The position numbers and the translations under genes were made by a program. Below are positions 52,341-60,674 of a stretch of 64,000 nucleotides of DNA, piece after piece. The notes under the pieces are model-generated. The model was not told the DNA's origin, made no database searches, and was given only the letters and a program-made list of their open reading frames with translations. Position 1 is the stretch's first letter, and each line of letters starts with the position of its first letter. The stretch comes from Aplectana chamaeleonis (taxonomy: Eukaryota > Nematoda > Chromadorea > Rhabditida > Cosmocercidae). The stretch covers positions 1 through 64,000 of the forward strand of contig JAPDOI010000157.1 in assembly GCA_029168955.1 (NCBI GenBank). Reading direction: 5' to 3'.

Positions 52341-55300
52341 TCAGTAGCGGCGCCGCTTTGGGTGCTCTCCACCCCACATGCCCTCCCCCCTCGTTGTCGC
52401 CGTCCTCGGCGACCGTGCAATCTCTGGGAGTTCCATTCGTGGCGAGCGGCGACGGATCACTTCATATAGATATTTGGCGGCAGCTGCCCCTATGTACGGG
52501 TGGTAATACTGCGATGAGCTCTCTGGTGTTCCTTCTTCCATATAGACTTTATTGTCCTCAATTTTCGTATTTGAAGTTACTGCCATTTGCCTAGGTCCAG
52601 CGCATGCGAGAAGCTTTCCATCTAGCATCTTCCACAACTTGCTTATGACCATCCATTTGGCTCTGTTCAGTGCTGACAATGGTGGCCAGGCGGTGACAAT
52701 TTTGCCTCCTCCTTTCATGTGTTCCCTTGCTGCCAGAGCGACCGCCTCAATGTCTGTCTGCTCGGCATGGAGGTCCAGTGGCCAAACGACGATCCAAGTG
52801 CTGAACGATTTCCACTCGACCATCACTTCCTTCAATTGGCGGAACGATACGATCACTCTAGCACGGACTCCAAGTCTCTCGCCATCTCTCTCTAGCATCC
52901 GTGCGGACTCCGGTGCTGCAAACCCAATGGGACCATCCTTGCCAGGGCGATTTTTTCTACCAACTTCATCTACCATGACTTTCACTTTCTGGAGCGCCGT
53001 CTGGTAAGCATTATCTACGGCATTTGAGTCGATCGGCGCATGTCGTGCAATCTCTTTGATAGAACAGATGAAATCCGTCCATTCTTCGCAAGAATTGTAG
53101 GCGACTTTCAGTACGCCAACCAGAGCATCGACGTCCAGCATCACTGTATATTCTCGATGAAGCTTCATTTTGGTCGCGGTGTCGATGTTGTTCCGGATGA
53201 ATATGCTCGATATCTTCCACGCGGACCAGACGTTGCCAAATGGTTTTTTGGCTAGAGCTCCCGGAAAATTTACTCCTTCGATGTCACCGAGCTTCAGGCT
53301 TGCAAAACAACCATCCAGACATTCATACTGTAGGTGACCACGATCAGCTGCCGATTTCAGGGCGACTCTGAAACAAAATGGTTTTGTTTTACAAACTTTC
53401 ACAGAGGAACTTTTTTCTTTTTCTTTCTTTCTCCCTCTGCGACCTCTCATTGCTACTGTGTCAATTCTTTCATCTGATATTGAGCTAGGTATTATTCGCA
53501 GCATATCAAACTGAATGCGCAGCGGTTCTGCATTTTCTCCAATCTTAGTGACCAAGGCTGAATTTTGGCTCACCTCTAGGACTCTGAATGGTCCAGCCCA
53601 CTCACACACTAGTTTCGGATGTGAATGCTTCATTTTTTCATTGGGCGATAAAATGTATACTCTATCCCCGACCTTGGGATAACTTTTCTCGTCCACCTTA
53701 TTACGCTTGTCGTACGCCAATTTCATACTAGATCGCGTTCTTTCGTTGATTTCTTTTACGCGCTCATGGGCCTCTGCGACGGCTTGCAAAATTTCAGTTT
53801 TGTATTCATCTACTGCTTTGTCCATGGTGTACCATGAAATTCCTGCATTTGGCACTATTTCCGAGGGAAAATAAGGATCTATGCCGTGTAATAGGAAATA
53901 TGGCGATTCTCCCGTGGAATTATGCGGCATCATGTTGTAGGCCATAATGCAAAAGGGGAGTCTCGTATCCCATTCAGTCGGTATCACTGTCGTCTTGCGT
54001 AGCATTGCGACTATAGTCCCATTTAGACGCTCGGTTATCCCATTTTCGCGGGGATTATAGCCTTTGGTGAAAACATGATGGATTTTTGCAACCTTGGTGA
54101 GTTCTTCCATCACCTTATTTTCGAACTCTCCTCCCTTATCAGATAGGATGGTTTTGGGCCACCTACACCCATCTGCAATCCATCTCACGAAAAGGGTTTT
54201 CGCGACCGTTTCAGCTGATTTATCATGTACTGGATATGCCGCGGCAAATTTGGAGAAATGATCTATCACCGTAATAGCGTATCTGTTGCCTTTTGTCGTT
54301 ACGCCTAACTCCAAAATGTCGATTCCAATGATTTCATATGGCCTAGCAGTCACAATTGGCTTTAGTGGTGGCACCATAACTTTCTTGGGATTGCTTACAA
54401 AGCATTTTTGGCACTGTTCCGTCCACTTATGGATATCTTGAGCCATACCTGGCCAAAAGAATTTTTTCCTCATACTATTCAGCAATTTATGCCCACTAAA
54501 ATGACCTGCGAAAATTCCGGAATGGGCTTCGTGAAATACCTCATAACGCTCACTCTGTGGAATTACGAAAACACAATTGCCGTTTTCATTGTACATCATG
54601 AGATTTCCTTTCTCAATTACAAAATCTGCAATTCGTATGGGATATTTTAGACCTGCAAGCCTTATTGTGCCTTCTAAGTCATTTTTGCGGAGCGATTCAA
54701 TGACTATAGAAAATTGAGAGTCTTCTTCAAGCTCTTTCATCCATTTAGTTTTCTCTTCAACCCTTACGGCGCTGACTACAGCTTCGTTTTGACTGTCGCT
54801 TTCAACATATTCCATTTTTGCTGCGCCTCTACTTAACGCATCGGCTACAGCGTTTGCCTTGCCTTTTACGTACTGAATTTCCAAGTTATAGCGCTGTAAT
54901 TCAAGCGACCAACGTAAAATTCGTGCTGACACATTACTGCGCTTAAACAAAGCAGTAAGTGGCTGGTGATCTGTTCTGATCACAGTGGGCAAGCCGTATA
55001 TGAACATGTGAAATTTTCTTACAGCGAAAACTACAGCCGTTGCCTCCAAGTCCGTGACATGGTAACGTTTTTCAGCATTCGTTAAACTGTGTGAAGCGAA
55101 AAATATTGGATGGAGTAAGTTGTCGTTACCCTCTTGGGAAAGTACTGCACCAAGACCTCCAGTAGACGCATCTGTGAATATTACGAAAGGTTTGGTGCCG
55201 TTTCTAGCTCCCTCGAGATTTGGTTGTGCAAGTACTGGGGCTGAGCTTATTTTCCTTTTCAAAGCTTCGAAAGCCTGCTCCTGCTCGCTTTCCCATTTCC

Positions 55301-58300
55301 ATTTTGCCTTTGGGGAAGTCAGAGCGAACAAACACGATGTTACTTTAGAAAACTCCAAGCAAAATTTCCTATAAAAGGATGCCATCCCTAGGAATGTACG
55401 CAATTCCTTTACATTTTTCGGTGCTGGATAGTTCACTATAGAGTCGATCTTTTCTGGACTCATATGGATACCTTTTTCATCAATCTGGTGTCCCAAAAAT
55501 GAAACTTTGTTTCGTAGTAAAACGCATTTTTGAGCCTTGAGTCTGAGGCCTGCATTTCTGAGACGATCACAGACTGTACGAAGTAGTTCGAAATGATGTT
55601 CTTTTGACTCGCTGCAGATCATTATGTCGTCTACATAACAAAATACTTCTTTTCCTAACAGGTCGTGGAGCACTGTGTCCATGAGACGTTGAAAGACTGG
55701 CGGGCTAGTACTTAGGCCAAATGGCGTCACGCAGAAATGGAAAAGCCCTTCAGACGTAGTGAACGCCGATTTTTCCTTAGCATCAGTTGACAGCGGGATT
55801 TGCCAGTAGCCACTGCAGAGATCTAGCGTTGAGAAGAATTTTTTCCCCGCCATGCTTTGCAACACCGCATCTATGCTGGGAAGCGGGTACGAGTCGAGCT
55901 TGATGCATTTATTTAATTCCCGATAGTCAACACATAAACGTAAGCTACCATCTTTCTTCTCTACCAAAACTATGGGGAATGCCCAGCTAGAATTACTCTT
56001 CTCTACGATATTTCTATCCATGAGATCATGTAGGAGTTCTCTCAACTTTGATCTTAGACCCAATGGTACAGGCCTTGTTTTCATTTTGATGGGAGCAGTA
56101 TTCCCAGTGTCAATATCCATTTCAACCAAATTGGTGCGAGTCAACTCTCTATCGGATACCGCAAAAGCATCATCAAATTCACTTAAAAAATTCGCTATGT
56201 CATTGGGAATTTCCTTACAGCCCATATTTTTAGCAATTTGCTGTTCCAGGATACCTAACCTCTCCGTTCTGGGCATTTCCTCTTTACCCTGATCTACCAT
56301 CAGTGGGTTAAGGTCTTCCCATTTTTCCTTCCATTTTTCAGTGCCCCAATCTCCAATGCATTCTCCCTTCTTGATTAGGAGGGGCTCATCCGTTGAGTTA
56401 GTGATTGGCAGCACAGTTTTCTGATTTCGAATTTTGAAAACTCCTGTGGGAATACCATGCTTCGAAGGCCACAAAACCCTTTCAGAGTTCCCCTCTACCG
56501 TGTCGCATCGAACTGGCACCAGGACAGACCTATGTGGGGGAATGTATGTTCTTTGCTCAACCAGGACATCATCGACAGCTGATTTTCTAACACTATTTTC
56601 GGACCCACTCTTCATCAGAGACAACTGTGCCCCGAGACTGGGTAGGGCATTTGTTCCTAGAAGAATCTCGTCATCAGCTCCATTCGATATGTGAAATGCG
56701 ACCGAAGCAGCTGGTCCACCTTCAAGTTGCACCTCCATCCAAACTGCGCCAACGAAGGACATTGGATTGTTCGAAGCATCAAATACAGGTTGAATTTCTC
56801 CTTTGTCGATAGGGTTAAGTGAATCAATGTCGAAACCCTCCCTCTTAGCCTTTACCAGAACTTTCAGAGGCACTATGCTGATCATTGACCCTGTGTCAAG
56901 TAAAGCTCGGTTTGTCCCGTCCAGGAGTTTCACTTCAGCGGTTGCCCTGCTTCCAATCAGGTCTCTTTTGGCATTGCTGATATTTTTGACCACTAGTCCT
57001 AAACTCTGGGGATTTCCAACAAGATCTGAGACATAACTGCGTTCTCGCTGTGGTTCCTGCGGCGCAGTCCTTTCACTAGGAAAATTCCTTACTGGTTGGT
57101 TCTCTCTCACTTGGTTTACCCTAGGCTGGCGCTGAGGGCATTCACGTGCAACATGTCCATAACGCGAGCAGTTGTAGCATTTTCGCGTGTTTGGGCTGGT
57201 TCTTTGAGGGGCACTAGGCTGTTGTAACCGATTTCTTGTGAAACGATCATCGATTGGGTGGGGTTGGCCGTTCGTACCATATCGTTCCCCTCCAGGTTGG
57301 GTTTGACTCCGCCTCCTATCCTCTTCAGGACGGTTTCTTGATGACCTATCATATGAATCGACCCGGTTTCTCCAATGCGATCGATCGGGTGATTGCAGCA
57401 ATCCATACATGGTCTTCGATTGCTCTATACTGATAGCGAGCTGCTTAATTTCATCGTATGCGCTGTTGGGTCCTACCTTGTGCAACGTGCTGATCAATTG
57501 TATATGCTCTGGCCAGTGCCTTAGATTATCTAGCAAAATCTGTGCCAGCTCCATTGACCTCTCAGACAGATGGCTTCCAGGATTGGCTTGCATGGCCAGT
57601 TTCTCCAGGGCAACACAGAACTCCGTCACTCCCTGGGCTGGTTTCATCTTCAGGTTCCTTAACTCGGTAAGTGCCCTGATACGAGCTGCTGTGGAATCGT
57701 TAGCCAACAGCCGCTCAAGTTCCCTAGTCACGGTATCGAATCCTTGGGCTTTCACTGTTGACGGCAGCGTTTGGAAGATGTTCTTCGCTCTGCCCTGCAA
57801 GTGGTCGTCGCCCAATATCTCTACCAGGGTCGCATCATCGTGGATCACTCTAAGGTATTTTCGCTTAAAACGCCTTAGGAATTCTTTGAAATTTTCATTT
57901 TTTAGTCCCTTATATATTCCAGGGTCTACGCATGCCAGTGACTGAAGATAAGTGACCAACTGACCCTGATCCGGATCCTCGTGGCTTCGATTTGCTGTTT
58001 GGGCTGGCATCGAGCGTGTCGAGACTGGCGCAGATGGCTGACCAATCGATCTCGTCGTCGACATCTGAAATCTTGCATTTTGAATGTTTTGTCGACAATT
58101 TGTTACTGGCATTCTTGACTCACCACTTCCGTAGTTGTCCAGCTCCTGGCGAGCTTTTTCCATGTCGTCGTGCATCGATTCTACTGCATCCTTGATCTGT
58201 AATGCATCAGTGTTCATTATGTCACACAGTTCTGCTATTATTTCTCCATCGTTTTCTACTTTGCTTATGTACTGACATAATTCGCCTGCGGAGTTTATCC

Positions 58301-58601
58301 CTCTTTCCTCAAGAACGTCACTGAGCTCCCCGTTAAGGATTTTGCACCGCTCAGTATTACCTCTCAAACGCTCAAGCTGCTGTACTAAACTAGCAAACTC
58401 CTCTTTCGTAGCGTTTTCTATGGTTTCTTTCGCCAAGGCAGACACGCGCGTATTACCTAACGCGTGGTCCAACTGCGCCTTCAGGGCATCTACACTAAGT
58501 ATGATTCGCCCTATCTCTTTACCAATTCTTTCATGAGGAAATTCACTCACTTCGGCATCCATAGTCGGTGCCCGTTCGCAGTCCATAGCCTGATCTGCCA
58601 T
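52341..58601 (-). CDS. gag-pol: Gag-Pol polyprotein of the LTR retrotransposon
   Basis: One uninterrupted frame of 2,086 residues, expected to be cut by its own protease into capsid and enzymes for reverse transcription and integration. Start chosen at the ATG 58601-58599 (MADQAM), which has G at -3 and +4; the frame extends five codons upstream without another ATG. Seen in order: helical, coiled-coil-like N-terminus (about 25-170); capsid-like Gag core (238-398); CCHC knuckle C475, C478, H483, C488; protease DTGS at 569-572; reverse transcriptase (about 835-1010) with VDYR at D892 and YVDD at 989-992; RNase H (about 1138-1257, D1144 and final D1254); integrase zinc residues H1360, H1367, C1397, C1400 and catalytic D1428, D1488, E1524 (35 residues between the last two); GPF at 1670-1672; basic patch 1719-1728. 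Residues 1730-2086 match no family I recognise. No catalytic residue is missing. No frameshift separates Gag from Pol. The stop TGA lies in the 3' LTR. Confidence 0.95.
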   Translation of the reverse strand: MADQAMDCERAPTMDAEVSEFPHERIGKEIGRIILSVDALKAQLDHALGNTRVSALAKETIENATKEEFASLVQQLERLRGNTERCKILNGELSDVLEERGINSAGELCQYISKVENDGEIIAELCDIMNTDALQIKDAVESMHDDMEKARQELDNYGSGESRMPVTNCRQNIQNARFQMSTTRSIGQPSAPVSTRSMPAQTANRSHEDPDQGQLVTYLQSLACVDPGIYKGLKNENFKEFLRRFKRKYLRVIHDDATLVEILGDDHLQGRAKNIFQTLPSTVKAQGFDTVTRELERLLANDSTAARIRALTELRNLKMKPAQGVTEFCVALEKLAMQANPGSHLSERSMELAQILLDNLRHWPEHIQLISTLHKVGPNSAYDEIKQLAISIEQSKTMYGLLQSPDRSHWRNRVDSYDRSSRNRPEEDRRRSQTQPGGERYGTNGQPHPIDDRFTRNRLQQPSAPQRTSPNTRKCYNCSRYGHVARECPQRQPRVNQVRENQPVRNFPSERTAPQEPQRERSYVSDLVGNPQSLGLVVKNISNAKRDLIGSRATAEVKLLDGTNRALLDTGSMISIVPLKVLVKAKREGFDIDSLNPIDKGEIQPVFDASNNPMSFVGAVWMEVQLEGGPAASVAFHISNGADDEILLGTNALPSLGAQLSLMKSGSENSVRKSAVDDVLVEQRTYIPPHRSVLVPVRCDTVEGNSERVLWPSKHGIPTGVFKIRNQKTVLPITNSTDEPLLIKKGECIGDWGTEKWKEKWEDLNPLMVDQGKEEMPRTERLGILEQQIAKNMGCKEIPNDIANFLSEFDDAFAVSDRELTRTNLVEMDIDTGNTAPIKMKTRPVPLGLRSKLRELLHDLMDRNIVEKSNSSWAFPIVLVEKKDGSLRLCVDYRELNKCIKLDSYPLPSIDAVLQSMAGKKFFSTLDLCSGYWQIPLSTDAKEKSAFTTSEGLFHFCVTPFGLSTSPPVFQRLMDTVLHDLLGKEVFCYVDDIMICSESKEHHFELLRTVCDRLRNAGLRLKAQKCVLLRNKVSFLGHQIDEKGIHMSPEKIDSIVNYPAPKNVKELRTFLGMASFYRKFCLEFSKVTSCLFALTSPKAKWKWESEQEQAFEALKRKISSAPVLAQPNLEGARNGTKPFVIFTDASTGGLGAVLSQEGNDNLLHPIFFASHSLTNAEKRYHVTDLEATAVVFAVRKFHMFIYGLPTVIRTDHQPLTALFKRSNVSARILRWSLELQRYNLEIQYVKGKANAVADALSRGAAKMEYVESDSQNEAVVSAVRVEEKTKWMKELEEDSQFSIVIESLRKNDLEGTIRLAGLKYPIRIADFVIEKGNLMMYNENGNCVFVIPQSERYEVFHEAHSGIFAGHFSGHKLLNSMRKKFFWPGMAQDIHKWTEQCQKCFVSNPKKVMVPPLKPIVTARPYEIIGIDILELGVTTKGNRYAITVIDHFSKFAAAYPVHDKSAETVAKTLFVRWIADGCRWPKTILSDKGGEFENKVMEELTKVAKIHHVFTKGYNPRENGITERLNGTIVAMLRKTTVIPTEWDTRLPFCIMAYNMMPHNSTGESPYFLLHGIDPYFPSEIVPNAGISWYTMDKAVDEYKTEILQAVAEAHERVKEINERTRSSMKLAYDKRNKVDEKSYPKVGDRVYILSPNEKMKHSHPKLVCEWAGPFRVLEVSQNSALVTKIGENAEPLRIQFDMLRIIPSSISDERIDTVAMRGRRGRKKEKEKSSSVKVCKTKPFCFRVALKSAADRGHLQYECLDGCFASLKLGDIEGVNFPGALAKKPFGNVWSAWKISSIFIRNNIDTATKMKLHREYTVMLDVDALVGVLKVAYNSCEEWTDFICSIKEIARHAPIDSNAVDNAYQTALQKVKVMVDEVGRKNRPGKDGPIGFAAPESARMLERDGERLGVRARVIVSFRQLKEVMVEWKSFSTWIVVWPLDLHAEQTDIEAVALAAREHMKGGGKIVTAWPPLSALNRAKWMVISKLWKMLDGKLLACAGPRQMAVTSNTKIEDNKVYMEEGTPESSSQYYHPYIGAAAAKYLYEVIRRRSPRMELPEIARSPRTATTRGEGMWGGEHPKRRRY
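52379..52392 (-). promoter_or_regulatory. Polypurine tract adjoining the 3' LTR
   Basis: On the element strand the 14 bases before the LTR read GAGGGGGGAGGGCA, directly followed by TGTGGGG. This is the position and composition expected of the RNase H-resistant plus-strand primer. It lies inside the gag-pol frame, where it encodes part of the stretch R-G-E-G-M. Confidence 0.8.
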
Positions 58602-58854
58602 ATCTGTAATGACCAATATCAGGTGAGTGATTCGTGCGCTCTACCACAATAACACGAGTTACGGGTAGGTTCACCACGTCGTAAGTGCTCTTTCTTCGTA
58701 GCACTGGATTTCCGCTATCCTTACTTCGTGATAGCTGTAGAAGAGAGGCTGCCCTTACTTCGTGGCAAACCTTGGAGAGATGAGAAGAGAGGAGGAATTG
58801 TTCAAAATATGAGTGCTTGTAACGTCTATTCAGATTCGACTGGTTCGGCCCCCA
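58602..58854 (-). other. 5' untranslated leader of the retrotransposon
   Basis: About 250 bp between the 5' LTR and the gag-pol ATG with no open frame of note. On the plus strand CCTTACTTCGTG occurs twice (58719-58730 and 58753-58764). On the element strand each copy gives AAGTAAGG, which resembles a 5' splice site, and ATTACAG just before the ATG resembles a 3' splice site. A spliced leader is possible but not shown. Confidence 0.6.
58837..58854 (-). promoter_or_regulatory. Candidate primer-binding site
   Basis: Directly after the 5' LTR the element strand reads TGGGGGCCGAACCAGTCG. The leading TGG matches the CCA end of a tRNA, as in most LTR elements. The implied discriminator base and acceptor stem do not let me name the tRNA, so the exact primer is open. 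Confidence 0.45.
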
Positions 58855-59200
58855 TGTAAGCCGAATTGTATACTCGAATCGTGGCTAGACGGTATGAGCA
58901 CGGATACAATGAACAATTTATTATAACACAAATAGAATATATGCGGATGTATGGAAAATGGGTGATCTGTGGGCAGAGGTAGGCGACGACGGGAACGAGG
59001 GCACTGGAACGGGACTGGAGAGCACGGCAGGAAGACTGGAGACACGTAGAAGTAGTTGATTGTCAGTCCATAACTGAGGCGCCTTTTATACGCGTTGCAT
59101 TGGCGCGCGACCGTTGGTCAACGCCACCTGATCATCTCTGACCGCCCACTATCTCTGACCGCTCAGTAGCGGCGCCGCTTTGGGTGCTCTCCACCCCACA
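58855..59200 (-). repeat. 5' LTR (346 bp)
   Basis: Same ends and length as 52033-52378, with one mismatch (59064 C against 52242 G). This copy carries the active promoter for the genomic RNA, which is read leftward. Confidence 0.96.
59083..59090 (-). promoter_or_regulatory. TATA box of the 5' LTR promoter
   Basis: TATAAAAG on the element strand, in a G+C-rich surrounding (GCGTATAAAAGGCGCC). Transcription would begin about 30 bp to the left and run into the leader and gag-pol. The 3' LTR has the same box at 52261-52268. Confidence 0.7.
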
Positions 59201-59204
59201 CAGG
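59201..59204. repeat. Target-site duplication, right copy (CAGG)
   Basis: Matches 52029-52032. The following bases continue the satellite unit that was split by the insertion. Confidence 0.88.
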
Positions 59205-60674
59205 ACCCCAGTGAGAGTGAGCAGGACGTCATAGAAAGTGTGCAGGACCCCAGTGAGAGTGAGCAGGACGTCATAGAAAGTGTGCAGGACCCCAGTGGGA
59301 GTGAGCAGGACGTCATAGAAAGTGTGCAGGACCCCAGTGAGAGTGAGCAGAACGTCATAGAAAGTGTGCAGGACCCCAGTGCGAGTGAGCAGGACCCAAA
59401 TGGGAGTGTGCAGGACCCCAGTGGGAGTGTGCAGGACCCCAGTGGGAGTGTGCAGGACGTCATAGAAAGTGTGCAGGACCCCAGTGAGAGTGAGCAGGAC
59501 GTCACAGAAAGTGTGCAGGACCCCAGTGAGAGTGAGCAGGACGTCATAAAAAGTGTGCAGGACCCCAGTGGGAGTGAGCAGGACGTCATAGAAAGTGTGC
59601 AGGACCCCAGTGAGAGTGAGCAGAACGTCATAGAAAGTGTGCAGGACCCCAGTGCGAGTGAGCAGGACCCAAATGGGAGTGTGCAGGACCCCAGTGGGAG
59701 TGAGCAGGACGTCATAGAAAGTGTGCAGGACCCCAGTGAGAGTGTGCAGAACGTCATAGAAAGTGTGCAGGACCCCAGGGCGAATGAGCAGGACCCCAGT
59801 GGGAGTGAGCAGGACGTCATAGAAAGTGTGCAGGACCCCAGTGGGAGTGAGCAGGACGTCATAGAAAGTGTGCAGGACCCCAGTGGGAGTGAGCAGGACG
59901 TCATAGAAAGTGTGCAGGACCCCAGTGAGAGTGAGCAGAACGTCATAGAAAGTGTGCAGGACCCCAGTGCGAGTGAGCAGGACCCAAATGGGAGTGTGCA
60001 GGACCCCAGTGGGAGTGTGCAGGACCCCAGTGGGAGTGTGCAGGACGTCATAGAAAGTGTGCAGGACCCCAGTGAGAGTGAGCAGGACGTCACAGAAAGT
60101 GTGCAGGACCCCAGTGAGAGTGAGCAGGACGTCATAGAAAGTGTGCAGGACCCCAGTGGGAGTGAGCAGGACGTCATAGAAAGTGTGCAGGACCCCAGTG
60201 AGAGTGAGCAGAACGTCATAGAAAGTGTGCAGGACCCCAGTGCGAGTGAGCAGGACCCAAATGGGAGTGTGCAGGACCCCAGTGGGAGTGAGCAGGACGT
60301 CATAGAAAGTGTGCAGGACCCCAGTGAGAGTGAGCAGAACGTCATAGAAAGTGTGCAGGACCCCAGTGCGAGTGAGCAGGACCCAAATGGGAGTGTGCAG
60401 GACCCCAGTGGGAGTGAGCAGGACGTCATAGAAAGTGTGCAGGACCCCAGTGGGAGTGAGCAGGACGTCATAGAAAGTGTGCAGGACCCCAGTGGGAGTG
60501 AGCAGGACGTCATAGAAAGTGTGCAGGACCCCAGTGAGAGTGAGCAGAACGTCATAGAAAGTGTGCAGGACCCCAGTGCGAGTGAGCAGGACCAAAATGG
60601 GAGTGTGCAGGACCCCAGTGGGAGTGTGCAGGACCCCAGTGGGAGTGAGCAGGACGTCATAGAAAGTGTGCAGG

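Larger units (their letters stand above)
52033..52378 (-). repeat. 3' LTR (346 bp)
   Basis: On the plus strand it starts TGTAAGCCGAATTG and ends TCCACCCCACA. It is identical to 58855-59200 except at 52242. In element orientation, a TATA box (52261-52268), probable transcription start about 30 bp on, and the AATAAA signal (52095-52100) divide it into a U3 of roughly 140 bp, then R and U5. The first 38 bp of U3 also encode the end of gag-pol, including its stop. Confidence 0.96.
52033..59200 (-). mobile_element. Complete Ty3/gypsy-type LTR retrotransposon inserted in the satellite
   Basis: A 7,168-bp element with two 346-bp LTRs, TG...CA termini, a 4-bp CAGG target duplication, a purine tract beside the 3' LTR, and one long gag-pol frame on the minus strand. 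The order protease, reverse transcriptase, RNase H, integrase, with a YVDD catalytic box and a CCHC knuckle in Gag, is that of the Ty3/gypsy group (Metaviridae). The LTRs differ at one base (52242 G, 59064 C on the plus strand) and the frame has no stop or frameshift, so the insertion is recent. There is no separate envelope frame. A single fused Gag-Pol with a long C-terminal extension resembles nematode elements of the Cer1 type; this affiliation is inference. Confidence 0.95.

Noticed and set aside
52341..53414. Envelope-like protein at the end of the polyprotein
   Set aside because: No signal peptide, no membrane-spanning segment and no separate frame; the region is fused to integrase.
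57409..57945. Plus-strand frame of 178 codons inside the element (also 52552-53007 and 55972-56292)
   Set aside because: Antisense to a clearly functional gag-pol frame, with no family resemblance.
52033..59200. BEL/Pao or Ty1/copia classification
   Set aside because: Copia has integrase before reverse transcriptase, which is not the order here. The YVDD box, the RT surroundings and the GPF motif after integrase fit Ty3/gypsy better than BEL/Pao.
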